Source of the DNA: Caballeronia arationis
GTDB taxonomy: Bacteria > Pseudomonadota > Gammaproteobacteria > Burkholderiales > Burkholderiaceae
Direction: 5' to 3'
Length of the DNA stretch: 64,000 nucleotides
NCBI RefSeq assembly: GCF_001544975.2
Contig: NZ_FCOG02000002.1
Location: 171,183 to 235,182 of the forward strand
Shown here: one piece after another, positions 1 through 8,767 of the stretch
Position numbering within the stretch: position 1 is the stretch's first letter
Layout: each line of letters starts with the position of its first letter
Position numbers and translations under genes: made by a program
The notes under the pieces: generated by a model
What the model was told of the DNA's origin: nothing
The model's database searches: none
What the model saw: only the letters and a program-made list of their open reading frames with translations

Positions 1-233
1 GTCTTGTCGCGCACGACGATCACCGGCTGGCGGCCGATCGTCGTCGTGACAAAGTCGCCGGGCTTCGGCAGTTCGCTTTCATGCGCAACCCAGATCCACG
101 TCTTGTAGAAGATGCGCTCGAGTTCGGCTTCGAACAGATCGGGATCGTAGTAGAGAGAAGGCGCAATGCGATCAGACTCTGCGCGCTTCGCAAGCGCGCT
201 CGTGTCGATGGTTTGGTAGGTTGGCGTACTCAT
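1..233 (-). CDS. iacC: Rieske ring-hydroxylating oxygenase alpha subunit, N-terminal part (IacC-like), runs off left edge
   Basis: Only the first 77 residues lie in the window; the gene starts at the ATG at 233 and continues left. The visible part (start MSTPTYQTIDTSALAKRA, then LERIFYKTWIWVAHESELP and a DFVTTTIGRQPVIVVRD segment) is the typical N-terminus of an aromatic-ring dioxygenase large subunit just before the Rieske 2Fe-2S domain. The Rieske CxH and CxxH motifs and the mononuclear iron site would be outside the window. It is divergent from a LysR gene. The nearby VanB-type reductase and flavin monooxygenase genes suggest the indole-3-acetate (iac) oxygenase; benzoate, anthranilate or another aromatic-acid oxygenase is the alternative. 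Family sure, substrate inferred. Confidence 0.75.
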   Translation of the reverse strand, partial: MSTPTYQTIDTSALAKRAESDRIAPSLYYDPDLFEAELERIFYKTWIWVAHESELPKPGDFVTTTIGRQPVIVVRDK

Positions 234-332
234 CGTGGTCGTGGGGAGAAGTTGAGTGGGCGACACGAGGATGTCGACGAACATCGGCGCATCCTCTCGT
301 TGACATCAGTCTCGCTTTCCGAAGATCATGCG

Positions 333-370
333 TCAAATCGATTAAAAACAGGTCGTCGAATAAGTGCGGC
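333..370 (-). promoter_or_regulatory. Putative shared operator, copy 1 (iacC/LysR intergenic)
   Basis: A 38-bp block starting TCAAATCGATTAAAAACAG and ending AGTGCGGC. It matches 24 of 38 positions of the block at 5271-5308, with the same length and the same last eight bases. It lies about 100 bp upstream of the minus-strand oxygenase and just before the divergent LysR start, where a LysR regulator would bind. Function is inferred from recurrence. Confidence 0.5.
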
Positions 371-391
371 CGATATCTCGGAGTTCCCACA

Positions 392-1312
392 ATGACTTCC
401 ATCGACCACGTCGATCTGAATCTCTTGCGCGTCTTTCAAGCCATCGTGGAAGAACGCAGCCTCACAAAGGCAGGGGAACGGCTTGCGCTTTCGCAGCCTG
501 CGGTCAGCTATTCGCTGGGACGCTTGCGAACGCTGTTCGACGACACGCTTTTCATTCGCACGCGCGCGGGCATGCAGCCCACGCCTGTCGCGCTCGAACT
601 CGCGGAGATCGTGGGACGCGCGCTCGATACCGTGCGCCAGGCGCTGCGCTACGCCGAACGATTCGATCCCGCAACGAGCACGCGGACGTTTCGCCTGTCT
701 CTCTCGGATGCTGGCGAAATGGCGTATCTGCCCGCGATCTGCGCGGCGATGCAGGAAGCCGCGCCACGCGCGAAGTTGCTGGTCGAGCCGTTGCCGGTGG
801 AAGACATAGAAGAGGCGTTGCGATCCAGCCGGCTCGACTTCGCGATCGGGAACCTGCCGTCCCTGCTGCCGCGCACGCGCCATAGCCTGCTGTTCGAAGA
901 GTCATACGTATGCATGACGCGCAAGCGCCGCGACTTGCCGGCAGGGAACACGCTGAAGCTCGACCAGTTTCTTGCCGCGTCACACGTGCAGGTGCGCTCG
1001 CTCGAACACAGTCACCATGCGCTCGACGATGCGCTGCGAGCGCAAGGCGTCGGACGCAATATCGCGCTGGCACTGCCGCACTTCGTTGCCGTGCCGGGCG
1101 TGCTCGCTGCAACGGATCTGCTCGCCACGCTGCCCGAGCGGCTCGCGCACATCCTCAATCGAGGCGATGCGTTTCGCATCTATGCGCTGCCCGTGCCATT
1201 GCCGAAGGCTGCCGTGACGATGCACTGGCACGAGCACTTTCACGAAGATGAAGGCATCGCCTGGATGCGCGACCTGATGGCCGAGCTCCTGGCGAACTTC
1301 GAGAAGATGTGA
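392..1312 (+). CDS. LysR-family transcriptional regulator
   Basis: 306 residues. An N-terminal winged helix-turn-helix (about residues 5-65; DLNLLRVFQAIVEERSLTKA, then QPAVSYSLGRLR) is followed by a LysR substrate-binding domain. The ATG at 392 is chosen because the helix-turn-helix then begins at the usual distance; an upstream open extension in the same frame carries no conserved sequence. It is divergent from the Rieske oxygenase gene and converges on the reductase gene with one base between stop codons. It probably controls the aromatic cluster in response to a pathway intermediate and autoregulates through the intergenic region. Family assignment is firm; the effector is unknown. Confidence 0.9.
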   Translation: MTSIDHVDLNLLRVFQAIVEERSLTKAGERLALSQPAVSYSLGRLRTLFDDTLFIRTRAGMQPTPVALELAEIVGRALDTVRQALRYAERFDPATSTRTFRLSLSDAGEMAYLPAICAAMQEAAPRAKLLVEPLPVEDIEEALRSSRLDFAIGNLPSLLPRTRHSLLFEESYVCMTRKRRDLPAGNTLKLDQFLAASHVQVRSLEHSHHALDDALRAQGVGRNIALALPHFVAVPGVLAATDLLATLPERLAHILNRGDAFRIYALPVPLPKAAVTMHWHEHFHEDEGIAWMRDLMAELLANFEKM

Positions 1313-1313
1313 T

Positions 1314-2282
1314 TCAGAGGTCGAGGACCAGCACGGGCGAGCGCGAACGCGAGATGCAACAGCAGATCACGCTGTTGCTCGCGCGCTCGGCCTTGCTCAG
1401 ACAGTGGTCGCGATGCTCCGGCTCGCCGCTCATGACATCGACCATGCAAGTCCCGCACACCCCTTCGCCGCACGAGGTGTCCACTTCGATGCCGATCGAC
1501 GCGAGCGCTTCCACGATGGAGGTCTTCGCATCCACGCGCACGGTTTGGCCCGTGCTCGCGAGTTGCACGTCGAAGCTGTCGAGCGGGTTGTCGGTGGCGG
1601 GCGCCGGTTCGGCCTTGAAACGTTCGAGATGGATGGCCTCTGCCGGAAGACGCGCCTGCGCCCGGTCGACCACCAGGTCCATGAAAGGCGCGGGGCCACA
1701 TGTGTAGACGTGCGCGCCCGGACCCGCTTCGCGCAGGCACGCATCGAGTTCTTCCGGAAAGCCGTCGCGCTGCACGCCGAAATGCAGCTTGACGTGCTGG
1801 TCGAATGGCGCGCGTGCGAGCAGCGTCATGAATGCGGCATGCGTTTCGCTGCGGGCGAAGTAATGCAGCGTGAAGCGCGCCTGGCGGGCGGCGAGCCGAT
1901 AAGCCATCGAAAACAGCGGCGTGATGCCGATGCCCGCGCCGATCAGGATATGCTCGCTTGCGCTTTCCTCCAGCCGGAACAGATTTCGCGGTGCGCCGAT
2001 GGACAACTCGGTGCCGACTTTCACTTCCTCGTGCAGCGAGCGCGAGCCGCCGCGCGATTCAGCCTCTTTCTTCACGGCGAAGATGTGCGAATCCAGACGT
2101 TCCGGATCGCCGCACAGCGAATATTGACGCGTAATGCCCGATGGACTCGTGACGTCGATATGCGCGCCCGGCTCATAGCGATCGAAGGGCCGCCCATCGA
2201 GGCGCGAGATGCTGAATGACCGGACGCCATGCGCTTCCTCGCGCAAAGCGTCCACCCGAACTTTCAGGGTCTGAGCTTGCAT
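1314..2282 (-). CDS. iacF: VanB-type oxygenase reductase (FMN/NAD-binding plus 2Fe-2S ferredoxin), IacF-like
   Basis: 322 residues. The N-terminal half is a ferredoxin-NADP reductase-type flavin and NAD domain (RQYSLCGDP flavin motif, LIGAGIGITPLFSMA nucleotide motif, YTCGPAPFM). The C-terminal domain is a plant-type ferredoxin with the cluster motif CGEGVCGTC and a later Cys in DHCLS. This order is that of single-component reductases feeding electrons from NADH to Rieske oxygenases, so its likely partner is the truncated oxygenase at the left edge. The ATG at 2282 has GGAAGG about nine bases upstream and is preferred to the TTG two codons earlier. The iac symbol rests on context. Confidence 0.7.
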   Translation of the reverse strand: MQAQTLKVRVDALREEAHGVRSFSISRLDGRPFDRYEPGAHIDVTSPSGITRQYSLCGDPERLDSHIFAVKKEAESRGGSRSLHEEVKVGTELSIGAPRNLFRLEESASEHILIGAGIGITPLFSMAYRLAARQARFTLHYFARSETHAAFMTLLARAPFDQHVKLHFGVQRDGFPEELDACLREAGPGAHVYTCGPAPFMDLVVDRAQARLPAEAIHLERFKAEPAPATDNPLDSFDVQLASTGQTVRVDAKTSIVEALASIGIEVDTSCGEGVCGTCMVDVMSGEPEHRDHCLSKAERASNSVICCCISRSRSPVLVLDL

Positions 2283-2348
2283 GATCAATTGCCTTCCGGT
2301 GTGTCTTTGGGGACGATGCGTCGAGGTTAGCGCCGTCGAGCGAATAAG

Positions 2349-2384
2349 TGAAATTGGTTAAAAAGCCTTGGACACATCAGCCGG
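2349..2384 (-). promoter_or_regulatory. Putative shared operator, copy 2 (upstream of reductase)
   Basis: The block TGAAATTGGTTAAAAAG, then CCTTGG and ATCAG..CGG, matches the blocks at 333-370 and 5271-5308. It sits 67 bp upstream of the reductase start and overlaps the last codons of the MFS gene ending at 2358. The hexamer AATAAGTG just before it (2343-2350) also occurs inside copy 1. It implies the reductase has its own regulated promoter. Confidence 0.45.
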
Positions 2385-3782
2385 ATTTATTTCTCTGCCG
2401 TCTGACACGGCGATATCCGATGCTTCTGCCGTCACGCGCGACTCAAGCGCCTCGCGTTCGAGACTCGCGCGATAGTGTCTGCACCCACGGAAGAGCAGGA
2501 CCACGGCGAGCGCGGTCGCGATGGCGTCGATGATCGTCATCGACTGCCCGACCGCGAGCGGCGAGCCGAACACCTTGTCGGTGATGAGCGCGACGGCCGT
2601 CGTGCCGAGGCCCAGCCCGATGAGGTTCGACACGAGCAGTAACATCGCGGAGATTTGCGCGCGCATCTGATTGGGCGCAAGCGATTGCATCGCGGCGGCC
2701 GAGGTCGCGAGCGGGAACGACGCAAAGAACATCGCAGCGACCAGCCATGCGAGCGATGCGTTGAGGCTCGCTGTCTGCGCGAACGCAATGGCCGGAACGA
2801 ACATGCACGCGGCGCCGATGAACGCGGCTCGCATGGGCGCATCCGCGTGACCGCGACGTAGCAGACGATCGCTCAGCCAGCCACCGCAGAACACGCCCGC
2901 CGTGTTGGCGACCAGCATCACAGTGCCGAGCGTGTAGCCTGCTTCGACCGGCGTAAGTCCGAAGCGGCGCATGTAAAACGCGGGGCTCCAGCTCATCAGG
3001 CAATACAGCGTCATGGCATAGAAGGAGAAGCCAAGGTAATGGCAGAAAAACGTCTTGCGATGAGATGCTATGAAACGTACGGAGTCCGCCATCGACACGC
3101 GCCTGACACGGCCCGCGCCGTCCTGCGCGAGGCCTTTGCGCGCGGGGTCATGCACCGTCAGCTTGAAAAGTAGCGCGATGAGGAGGCCGGGCAGCCCGAC
3201 GATGAAGAACGTGATCTGCCAGGCGCGAACCTCGCCGAGCAGCGGCAGCGTAAATACGCTCGCATGCTTGAGCAATGCAATCACATATCCGCCGACGAGA
3301 AACGCGATACCGCCTCCGATGAACGAGCCCAACGAATACACGCCTACCGCACACCCGAGTTTCGATTTGGGGAAAAGGTCCGCGAGCATCGAGTAGGCGC
3401 CGGGCGACAGCGCGGCCTCGCCGACACCCACGCTCATGCGCGAGATGAACATGTGCGCGAAGTTCTGGCTCATTCCGCACGCGGCGGTCGCCACGCTCCA
3501 CAGCGCGATGCCGCTGGCGATGATGCGCGGACGCGCGAAGCGGTCGGCCAGATAAGCGATCGGCATGCCCATCACCGCGTAGAAGAGGGAGAAAGCAAAG
3601 CCGTGAAGAAGGCTGAATTGGGTATCGGTAAGATGCAGGTCTCGCTTGATCGGCTCGATCATCAACGCGAGCACTTGCCGGTCGATGAAGGAAAAGATGT
3701 ACGCCAGCATGCAGATGAGGACGACATACCACTCATAGGTATAACGCTTGCCCGCGGGCTTCGTCAGGGGCGACGGGTTCAT
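2358..3782 (-). CDS. MFS transporter
   Basis: 474 residues with twelve predicted membrane segments. It starts MNPSPLTKPAGKRYTYEWYV and carries the first-segment motif FSFIDRQVLALMIEPIKRDL, typical of the spinster/anion-symporter type of MFS proteins rather than the MHS type next door. The loop 2-3 motif is YLADRFARPRI. It lies 94 bp after the next MFS gene, probably in the same transcript. MFS carriers accompany iac clusters, where one is reported to help remove dioxindole-3-acetate, so uptake or export of an indolic compound is plausible but not shown by the sequence. Confidence 0.85.
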   Translation of the reverse strand: MNPSPLTKPAGKRYTYEWYVVLICMLAYIFSFIDRQVLALMIEPIKRDLHLTDTQFSLLHGFAFSLFYAVMGMPIAYLADRFARPRIIASGIALWSVATAACGMSQNFAHMFISRMSVGVGEAALSPGAYSMLADLFPKSKLGCAVGVYSLGSFIGGGIAFLVGGYVIALLKHASVFTLPLLGEVRAWQITFFIVGLPGLLIALLFKLTVHDPARKGLAQDGAGRVRRVSMADSVRFIASHRKTFFCHYLGFSFYAMTLYCLMSWSPAFYMRRFGLTPVEAGYTLGTVMLVANTAGVFCGGWLSDRLLRRGHADAPMRAAFIGAACMFVPAIAFAQTASLNASLAWLVAAMFFASFPLATSAAAMQSLAPNQMRAQISAMLLLVSNLIGLGLGTTAVALITDKVFGSPLAVGQSMTIIDAIATALAVVLLFRGCRHYRASLEREALESRVTAEASDIAVSDGREINPADVSKAF

Positions 3783-3876
3783 GCTGTCTCTCCGGTATGG
3801 ATGTGCGAAAGCACTCGCGACGGCGCGGGCCGCGCGAATGCAGATCGATGTGTGTTGGATGAAAAGGGAAGCGGCG

Positions 3877-5184
3877 TTACTTCTGATGCGTTTCGCGCGT
3901 GAATTTCAACGTCACGACGGTGACGAGGCTGAGCGCGATCAGAAAGAGGGAGACAGGCCAGTAAGCGTGGTAACGCGAGAGCAGCGCTATAGCAATGAGG
4001 GGCGACAGGCCACCCGCGAAAATCGACGCCACTTCATGACCGAGCGCGACGCCGGAATAGCGCACCTCGGTGTCGAAAAGTTCGCCGACGAGGGCGGGCA
4101 GCGTGCCGATCATCGCGCCGTGACACACGGCCGTGCCGAGCACGAGCGCAAGCCAGACGAGCGGAGTGGAATGCGTGTCGAGCAGCCAGAAGAACGGGAA
4201 CGCCATCAGTGCGAGCGAGATTGCGCCGATCATGTAGACGGGCTTGCGTCCGATGCGGTCCGAGAGTTTGCCCCATGCGAGCATCGCGCCCATTTCGACC
4301 ACCATCGCCAGCATGACGCCGGTGAGCATCGTCGAGTTGGGAATGCCGGAGAACTTGCCGTATACGAGCGAGAACGCAAGGAAAATATACGCGCCGCCGT
4401 TTTCCGCGACCCGCAAACCCATCGCCATCAGAATCTCTTTGGGATGCCGGCGGATCGCTTCGAGCACGGGCATGTGCGACGTGGTCCCCGCTTTCTCCGC
4501 ACTCGCGAACTCGCGGCTTTCCGGCAGCCTGCGGCGGATGTACACGCCGATCGCGAAGATCAGGATGCTGGCGAGAAACGGCAGACGCCATCCCCACGAA
4601 ATGAACTGATCGTGCGGAAGCGCCTGCACAGCGAGAAACGCGGCCGAAGAAAGCACGAACCCGCCGCCCACTCCCAGTTGGCTCCACGCCGCGTAATAAC
4701 CGCGCTTCTCGGGTGGTGCGCTCTCACTGATCATCAGCACACCGCCGCCCCATTCACCGCCGGACGCGATGCCTTGCAGCAATCGCAATGCAACCAGCGC
4801 GGCAGGCGCCCACAGGCCGACGTGGTCGTAGGTCGGCAACAGGCCGATGCCGAAGGTCGCAAAGCCCATGATGAGCAGCGTCCACACGAGCGAGGCGCGG
4901 CGTCCGTAGCGGTCGCCGATATGCCCGAACACGACGCCCCCGAGCGGTCGAGCGATGAAGCCCATTGCGAACGCGGCGAACGCGCCTAGCGTACCGATCA
5001 GCGGGTCTGCGTTGGCGGGAAAAAACAATTGTCCGAACACGAGCGCGGCCGCCGTGCCGTACACGAAGAAGTCGTACCACTCCATCGCATTGCCCGCGAC
5101 AGACGCCACGACGATACGTTTGAGTGCGCGATCCGGCATCGCGGTGCCGTACTCGGCACGGGCGGAGGATTGAACCGTAGACAT
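3877..5184 (-). CDS. MFS transporter, metabolite:H+ symporter (MHS) family
   Basis: 435 residues. MHS hallmarks are VVASVAGNAMEWYDFFVYGTA at the first membrane segment, GHIGDRYGRR in loop 2-3 and GRKPVYMIGA in loop 8-9. The family moves organic acids such as citrate, shikimate and aromatic acids with protons. The ATG at 5184 is chosen because the MHS conserved region begins about 20 residues later; the longer frame to 5274 adds unconserved residues. A putative operator lies 87 bp upstream. A related MHS carrier at 8768 is also in this cluster, so they may be specific for different intermediates. Confidence 0.88.
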   Translation of the reverse strand: MSTVQSSARAEYGTAMPDRALKRIVVASVAGNAMEWYDFFVYGTAAALVFGQLFFPANADPLIGTLGAFAAFAMGFIARPLGGVVFGHIGDRYGRRASLVWTLLIMGFATFGIGLLPTYDHVGLWAPAALVALRLLQGIASGGEWGGGVLMISESAPPEKRGYYAAWSQLGVGGGFVLSSAAFLAVQALPHDQFISWGWRLPFLASILIFAIGVYIRRRLPESREFASAEKAGTTSHMPVLEAIRRHPKEILMAMGLRVAENGGAYIFLAFSLVYGKFSGIPNSTMLTGVMLAMVVEMGAMLAWGKLSDRIGRKPVYMIGAISLALMAFPFFWLLDTHSTPLVWLALVLGTAVCHGAMIGTLPALVGELFDTEVRYSGVALGHEVASIFAGGLSPLIAIALLSRYHAYWPVSLFLIALSLVTVVTLKFTRETHQK

Positions 5185-5270
5185 GTCTGCTCGCATTGGA
5201 AGAAGTAGGGCATGCGGCCTTTCAGAAGGCTTTTGCATGTCACGCAGTGTCGAGTCGACAGATATCGGCG

Positions 5271-5308
5271 TCAAATTGGCCGAAAAGACCTTCGGGTATC
5301 AGTGCGGC
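5271..5308 (-). promoter_or_regulatory. Putative shared operator, copy 3 (upstream of MHS carrier)
   Basis: 38-bp block starting TCAAATTGGCCGAAAAGACC and ending ATCAGTGCGGC. It is the best match to copy 1 (24 of 38 identical, same length) and also matches copy 2 strongly. It lies between the stop of the LysR gene at 5318 and the MHS start at 5184, in the same orientation relative to its gene as the other copies. Confidence 0.5.
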
Positions 5309-5317
5309 AAATGGGCG

Positions 5318-6235
5318 CTAGGCGGGCTGATCAAACATCGCGTGAATGGTTTCGCGCAGCCAGGTGATGCCGGCGTCCGATGCGAATTGCGTATGCGAGT
5401 GCACCTGAATTTCGATCGGCGGCAGCGCGAACGGCAGCGGCAGGATGCGAAACGCCTTGCCGCGATTGAAGCGCCGCGCGATGCTCTTCGGGAAGATCAC
5501 GGCGAGATCGGTATTCATCACAATCTCCGGGGCGACGACGAAATGCGGCAAGCGTAGTACGACATCGCGCTTGAGGTTCAACTCGTCGAGCCACTGTTCG
5601 ACCATTCGATGACCGGTTGCATTGGTGCTCGCATAGACATATCGCAACGCGGAAAGGTCTTCGCGGCTCGGCTTTGCCTTGCGCAGCGGATGACCCGCGC
5701 GCACCACGCACACGTGCTCATCGACGAAGAGCGTCTGGCTCACGCAGCCCGCATCGAGACCGGGAACGTAGCCGAGCGCGAGATCGATTTCGCCGGCGCG
5801 CATGGAGGCGCTCACCGATTCGACGGGAATATTGACAACGTCGATGCGAATACCGCGCGCTTCACGATCGAGCAGCGCGATGAGCGGCGGGAGGAAGTAG
5901 AACTCCGACATGTCCGACATCGACACGCGGAAGACGCGCTGCGCGGTCGCGGGATCGAACTTCGCGAGTTGCTGCATTGCTTCGTTGATGATGGCGATGG
6001 CTTGCGCGAGCGGCGGATAGAGACGAAACGCGGCATCGGTCGGCACCATGCCGTTCGGCGTGCGCACGAACAACGGGTCTTCGAAGAGATTGCGCAAACG
6101 GCGAAGCGCGTGGCTCACCGCGGGCTGAGTGAGACCCAGACGATCCCCGGCGGCGGTGAGGCTGCGCAAGTCCCAGATGGCGAGGAACACGCGCAGCAGG
6201 TTCAGATCGGCGATGCCGGGATTCGACTTGTTCAT
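5318..6235 (-). CDS. LysR-family transcriptional regulator
   Basis: 305 residues: N-terminal helix-turn-helix (IADLNLLRVFLAIWDLRSLT, then QPAVSHALRRLRNLFEDPLF) and a substrate-binding domain. The ATG at 6235 is preceded by a purine-rich CGAGAG and gives the normal LysR start; the frame remains open further upstream without conservation. It lies 49 bp after the EthD-like gene on the same strand, so it is probably cotranscribed with the monooxygenase operon. It is the second LysR of the cluster and similar in layout to the one at 392. Effector not visible. Confidence 0.88.
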   Translation of the reverse strand: MNKSNPGIADLNLLRVFLAIWDLRSLTAAGDRLGLTQPAVSHALRRLRNLFEDPLFVRTPNGMVPTDAAFRLYPPLAQAIAIINEAMQQLAKFDPATAQRVFRVSMSDMSEFYFLPPLIALLDREARGIRIDVVNIPVESVSASMRAGEIDLALGYVPGLDAGCVSQTLFVDEHVCVVRAGHPLRKAKPSREDLSALRYVYASTNATGHRMVEQWLDELNLKRDVVLRLPHFVVAPEIVMNTDLAVIFPKSIARRFNRGKAFRILPLPFALPPIEIQVHSHTQFASDAGITWLRETIHAMFDQPA

Positions 6236-6284
6236 GCGCGTCTCTCGCGAACGTGGGGCATATCGCGTCATGCGCGACGGCCGG

Positions 6285-6986
6285 TCAGTGTGTCGCGAGA
6301 TTAACGTAAGTGCTGCGCATTGCAAAATGCGGAGTCGCGCCGCTGTAGGGCGGCAGCGCCTGGAAGTCGCGCCGCATCGCGTCCCGCACGGGGGAGGCGA
6401 GTGCATCGGCGAGTGCGCTGAAGTCGTCGAAAACGACCTTGTTGCGCTGCATGGCTCGTGCCGGCTCGAACGGCAGGCAGTTCGCGCAGTCGATGTGCGT
6501 GTAAATTTCCAGTTCGCGCAACGCGGGCAATTGCAGCATCAGCGGCGGATGATGCCGCAGATAATGCGCGAGCCACGCATTGAAGTCGTCGGCGGGGCCT
6601 TCATAGGCGACGAGATAAGTGCACCGTTTCGCGTGCTCGCGCATCGGAGCGGCGTGCGGCGGCGCGAGCGTGCGCACGGCCATGATCTGCTGCGTGAAGA
6701 ATGAAGTGCTCAGTGCCGTGTGCGCCGCGGAGTGCAACGCGCGATGAATCGCGCCATCGGCTTCGAGTGCGGCTTCGAGCGGTGCGAGTTCTTCGAAGTA
6801 CCACTGCAGCACGCACGACGGCGCATCCTGCTTCTGCGTGATACGTGGATCGACCTCGCCGGCGACCGGTTCATGCACGATCAGCCGGCTCAGGCCGTCG
6901 ATTCGAGCCGCGTTCTCCTGCAATGCAAAGATATCGAGCGAGCCTGCGGTATCGCGCTCGCTGAACAGAAAGAGACACGCTTGCAT
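6285..6986 (-). CDS. EthD-like protein of the monooxygenase operon (IacI-like)
   Basis: 233 residues, soluble, no signal peptide. The second half (about residues 115-165; CTYLVAYEGPADDFNAWLAHY then HHPPLMLQLP) resembles the ferredoxin-like EthD/dimeric alpha-beta barrel fold, and the first half may be a degenerate copy. It begins two bases after the flavin reductase stop, so translation is probably coupled. In known iac clusters a small protein of unclear role, IacI, accompanies the oxygenase and reductase, and this gene occupies that place. A tautomerase- or lyase-like role on an indolic intermediate is only a guess. Confidence 0.6.
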   Translation of the reverse strand: MQACLFLFSERDTAGSLDIFALQENAARIDGLSRLIVHEPVAGEVDPRITQKQDAPSCVLQWYFEELAPLEAALEADGAIHRALHSAAHTALSTSFFTQQIMAVRTLAPPHAAPMREHAKRCTYLVAYEGPADDFNAWLAHYLRHHPPLMLQLPALRELEIYTHIDCANCLPFEPARAMQRNKVVFDDFSALADALASPVRDAMRRDFQALPPYSGATPHFAMRSTYVNLATH

Positions 6987-6988
6987 GA

Positions 6989-7492
6989 TCAGGCGGCCTC
7001 GCGTGCGAGCTGATGAAACTGTCTGCCGAAGTAGACGAGTCCATCGCCGTCATCGCGTGTGGCGATGCTTTCGATCTGCACGAAAATCACCGAGTGCGAT
7101 CCGACCGTCTTGCTGTCGATGATTTTGCCTTCGAGGTTTGCAATTGCATCGTCGAGGACCGGCGCGCCGAGCGGGCCGCGTTGCCACTCACATCGGTCGA
7201 ACCTCTCGTCCATCGAGCATCCGGTCATGCCGGCGAACACGCGCGCCAGTTCCTGAGCGCGCGCGCCGAGTACGTTAATGCAGACACGCCCGTTGCCTTG
7301 CAGTACATCGTGAACATAGCTCGATTGATTGATGCACACGAGCATGATCGGCGGTGTGTCGGTCACCGAGCAGACCGCGCTCGCCGTGATGCCGCAGCGG
7401 CCGTGCGAACCGTCCGTCGTGATCACATTGACGGCCGCCCCGAGAGAGGCCATTGCGTTTCGAAACTGCGTGCGTGTGTCGTCGTGGTTCAT
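6989..7492 (-). CDS. iacG: Flavin reductase, HpaC/IacG-like
   Basis: 167 residues, the usual length for short-chain NAD(P)H:flavin reductases. It shows the family pattern FRNAMASLGAAVNVITTDG, then GITASAVCSVTDTPPIMLVC and the CINVL motif. It would supply reduced FMN or FAD to the oxygenase encoded 19 bp upstream. The start ATG at 7492 has AGGAGCAACAGCC directly before it. The trio oxygenase-reductase-EthD-like in one tight operon is the arrangement seen in indole or indole-3-acetate oxidation clusters. Reductase identity is solid; the iac assignment is by context. Confidence 0.8.
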   Translation of the reverse strand: MNHDDTRTQFRNAMASLGAAVNVITTDGSHGRCGITASAVCSVTDTPPIMLVCINQSSYVHDVLQGNGRVCINVLGARAQELARVFAGMTGCSMDERFDRCEWQRGPLGAPVLDDAIANLEGKIIDSKTVGSHSVIFVQIESIATRDDGDGLVYFGRQFHQLAREAA

Positions 7493-7511
7493 GGCTGTTG
7501 CTCCTGGTCGA

Positions 7512-8729
7512 TCAGGGATAGGGCGTCACCGGCGCAATGCCGACGAACAGCGCGCCCGAAGCGTCGTACGTGCCTTCGCCGAGAAACGCATGCTGCGTGA
7601 CGACGATCGAGTCACGCACGAGCCGTTGCATGCGGCTCTCGCGATAGATGGCGCCGATGCCCGCCATCTTGTACGCCTGCATGACGACCTCGGCGCAGGT
7701 GTGCGCGGCGTGCGTCGCGGAGAGGCGAAGCAGATTGGCTTCGTCGGGCGTGACGGGATCGCCATTCAGCACCGTGCGCCATGAGGTTTCCGCGGAATCG
7801 AAGAAGAAAGCCCGCGCGCTGCGCAGGTTCGCTTCGGCTTGCGCGAGGCCGGTGCGATAGTAGGCGCGGTCGGCGAGCCGCGGTGCGCCCGTCGTGGTCG
7901 TGGTCACGCCGGACATGCCGGCAAGCAGGTCGAGCGCCGCACGCGCAAGGCCGATGTTCACCGCCGCATGCACCTGCGCCTGATAGGCGACGGCGGGATA
8001 GCGATAAAGCGGCTCATCGATCAACGGCACACCGCCCCGGATGAAGGTCCATTGCGCGTCGACGAACTTGTTCGCGAGGCGCAGATCGTGGCTGCCCGTG
8101 CCTTGCATGCCGACCACGTTCCAGTTGTCGACGATCTCCACTTCGCTTGCGGGAAAGACCGCGGTGAAAGGCTTGCCCGCATTTGAACCATCAGCGTTGC
8201 CCGGCGCCCCGCCGATGCCCACGCCGATCCAGTCCGCGCCTTTGCAGCCGCTAGCAAAGCGCCATTGTCCGGAGACCAGAAATCCGCCAGGCGCGCGTTC
8301 GGCTTTTTGCAGCGGATACAGGCCGCCTGAGAAGACCTGATCCGGCCCGGACGCATAGATGCGCGCCTGGGTTTCGACGGGCAGCGAGGCGAGATACGTG
8401 TTCGCGGAACCGAATGCGGCGACCCATGCGGCCGAGCCATCGGCGATCGCGATACGTTCGAGCATTTCCAGAAAGCGCGGCGGCGGCAGGGCATCGCCAC
8501 CAAAGCGCTTCGGCGTGCTCGCGCGAAAAATCCCCGCCCGCTTCATCTTCGCGACCATGTCACGCGGCACGTGCGAGAGCCGATCGAATTCGTCGCGGCG
8601 ACGCTCGACTTCGACGACGAGTTCGTCCAGAGAGAGCGGGCCCGCGTACTCGGGATAGTCGTCCTGCATATCGATGATTCGTGCGTTGGCGGCGCAAGCG
8701 CCGGCGCTTGCGGTATGAATGGCGTGCAT
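7512..8729 (-). CDS. iacA: Two-component flavin monooxygenase, acyl-CoA dehydrogenase fold (IacA-like)
   Basis: 405 residues with the acyl-CoA dehydrogenase fold of group D flavin monooxygenases such as HsaA, HpaH and IacA. Visible marks are RRDEFDRLSHVPRDMVAKMK, the segment PKRFGGDALPP, the flavin-contact stretch WRFASGCKGADW and VVGMQGTGSHDL. The helix and loop after ADGSAAWV give the family profile, and it lacks the catalytic glutamate context of true CoA dehydrogenases. The ATG at 8729 has AGAGG at good spacing; the frame continues upstream through unrelated sequence. With the downstream flavin reductase it would hydroxylate an aromatic or indolic substrate, most likely indole-3-acetate. 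Indole is an alternative substrate. Confidence 0.75.
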   Translation of the reverse strand: MHAIHTASAGACAANARIIDMQDDYPEYAGPLSLDELVVEVERRRDEFDRLSHVPRDMVAKMKRAGIFRASTPKRFGGDALPPPRFLEMLERIAIADGSAAWVAAFGSANTYLASLPVETQARIYASGPDQVFSGGLYPLQKAERAPGGFLVSGQWRFASGCKGADWIGVGIGGAPGNADGSNAGKPFTAVFPASEVEIVDNWNVVGMQGTGSHDLRLANKFVDAQWTFIRGGVPLIDEPLYRYPAVAYQAQVHAAVNIGLARAALDLLAGMSGVTTTTTGAPRLADRAYYRTGLAQAEANLRSARAFFFDSAETSWRTVLNGDPVTPDEANLLRLSATHAAHTCAEVVMQAYKMAGIGAIYRESRMQRLVRDSIVVTQHAFLGEGTYDASGALFVGIAPVTPYP

Positions 8730-8767
8730 GCGCGATACCTCTTGTTGGTGAATGGGAGTGGGCGATG

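Noticed and set aside
1314..1400. Cys-rich C-terminus of the reductase as a frameshifted tail
   Set aside because: The ending SRSRSPVLVLDL is normal for VanB-type reductases.
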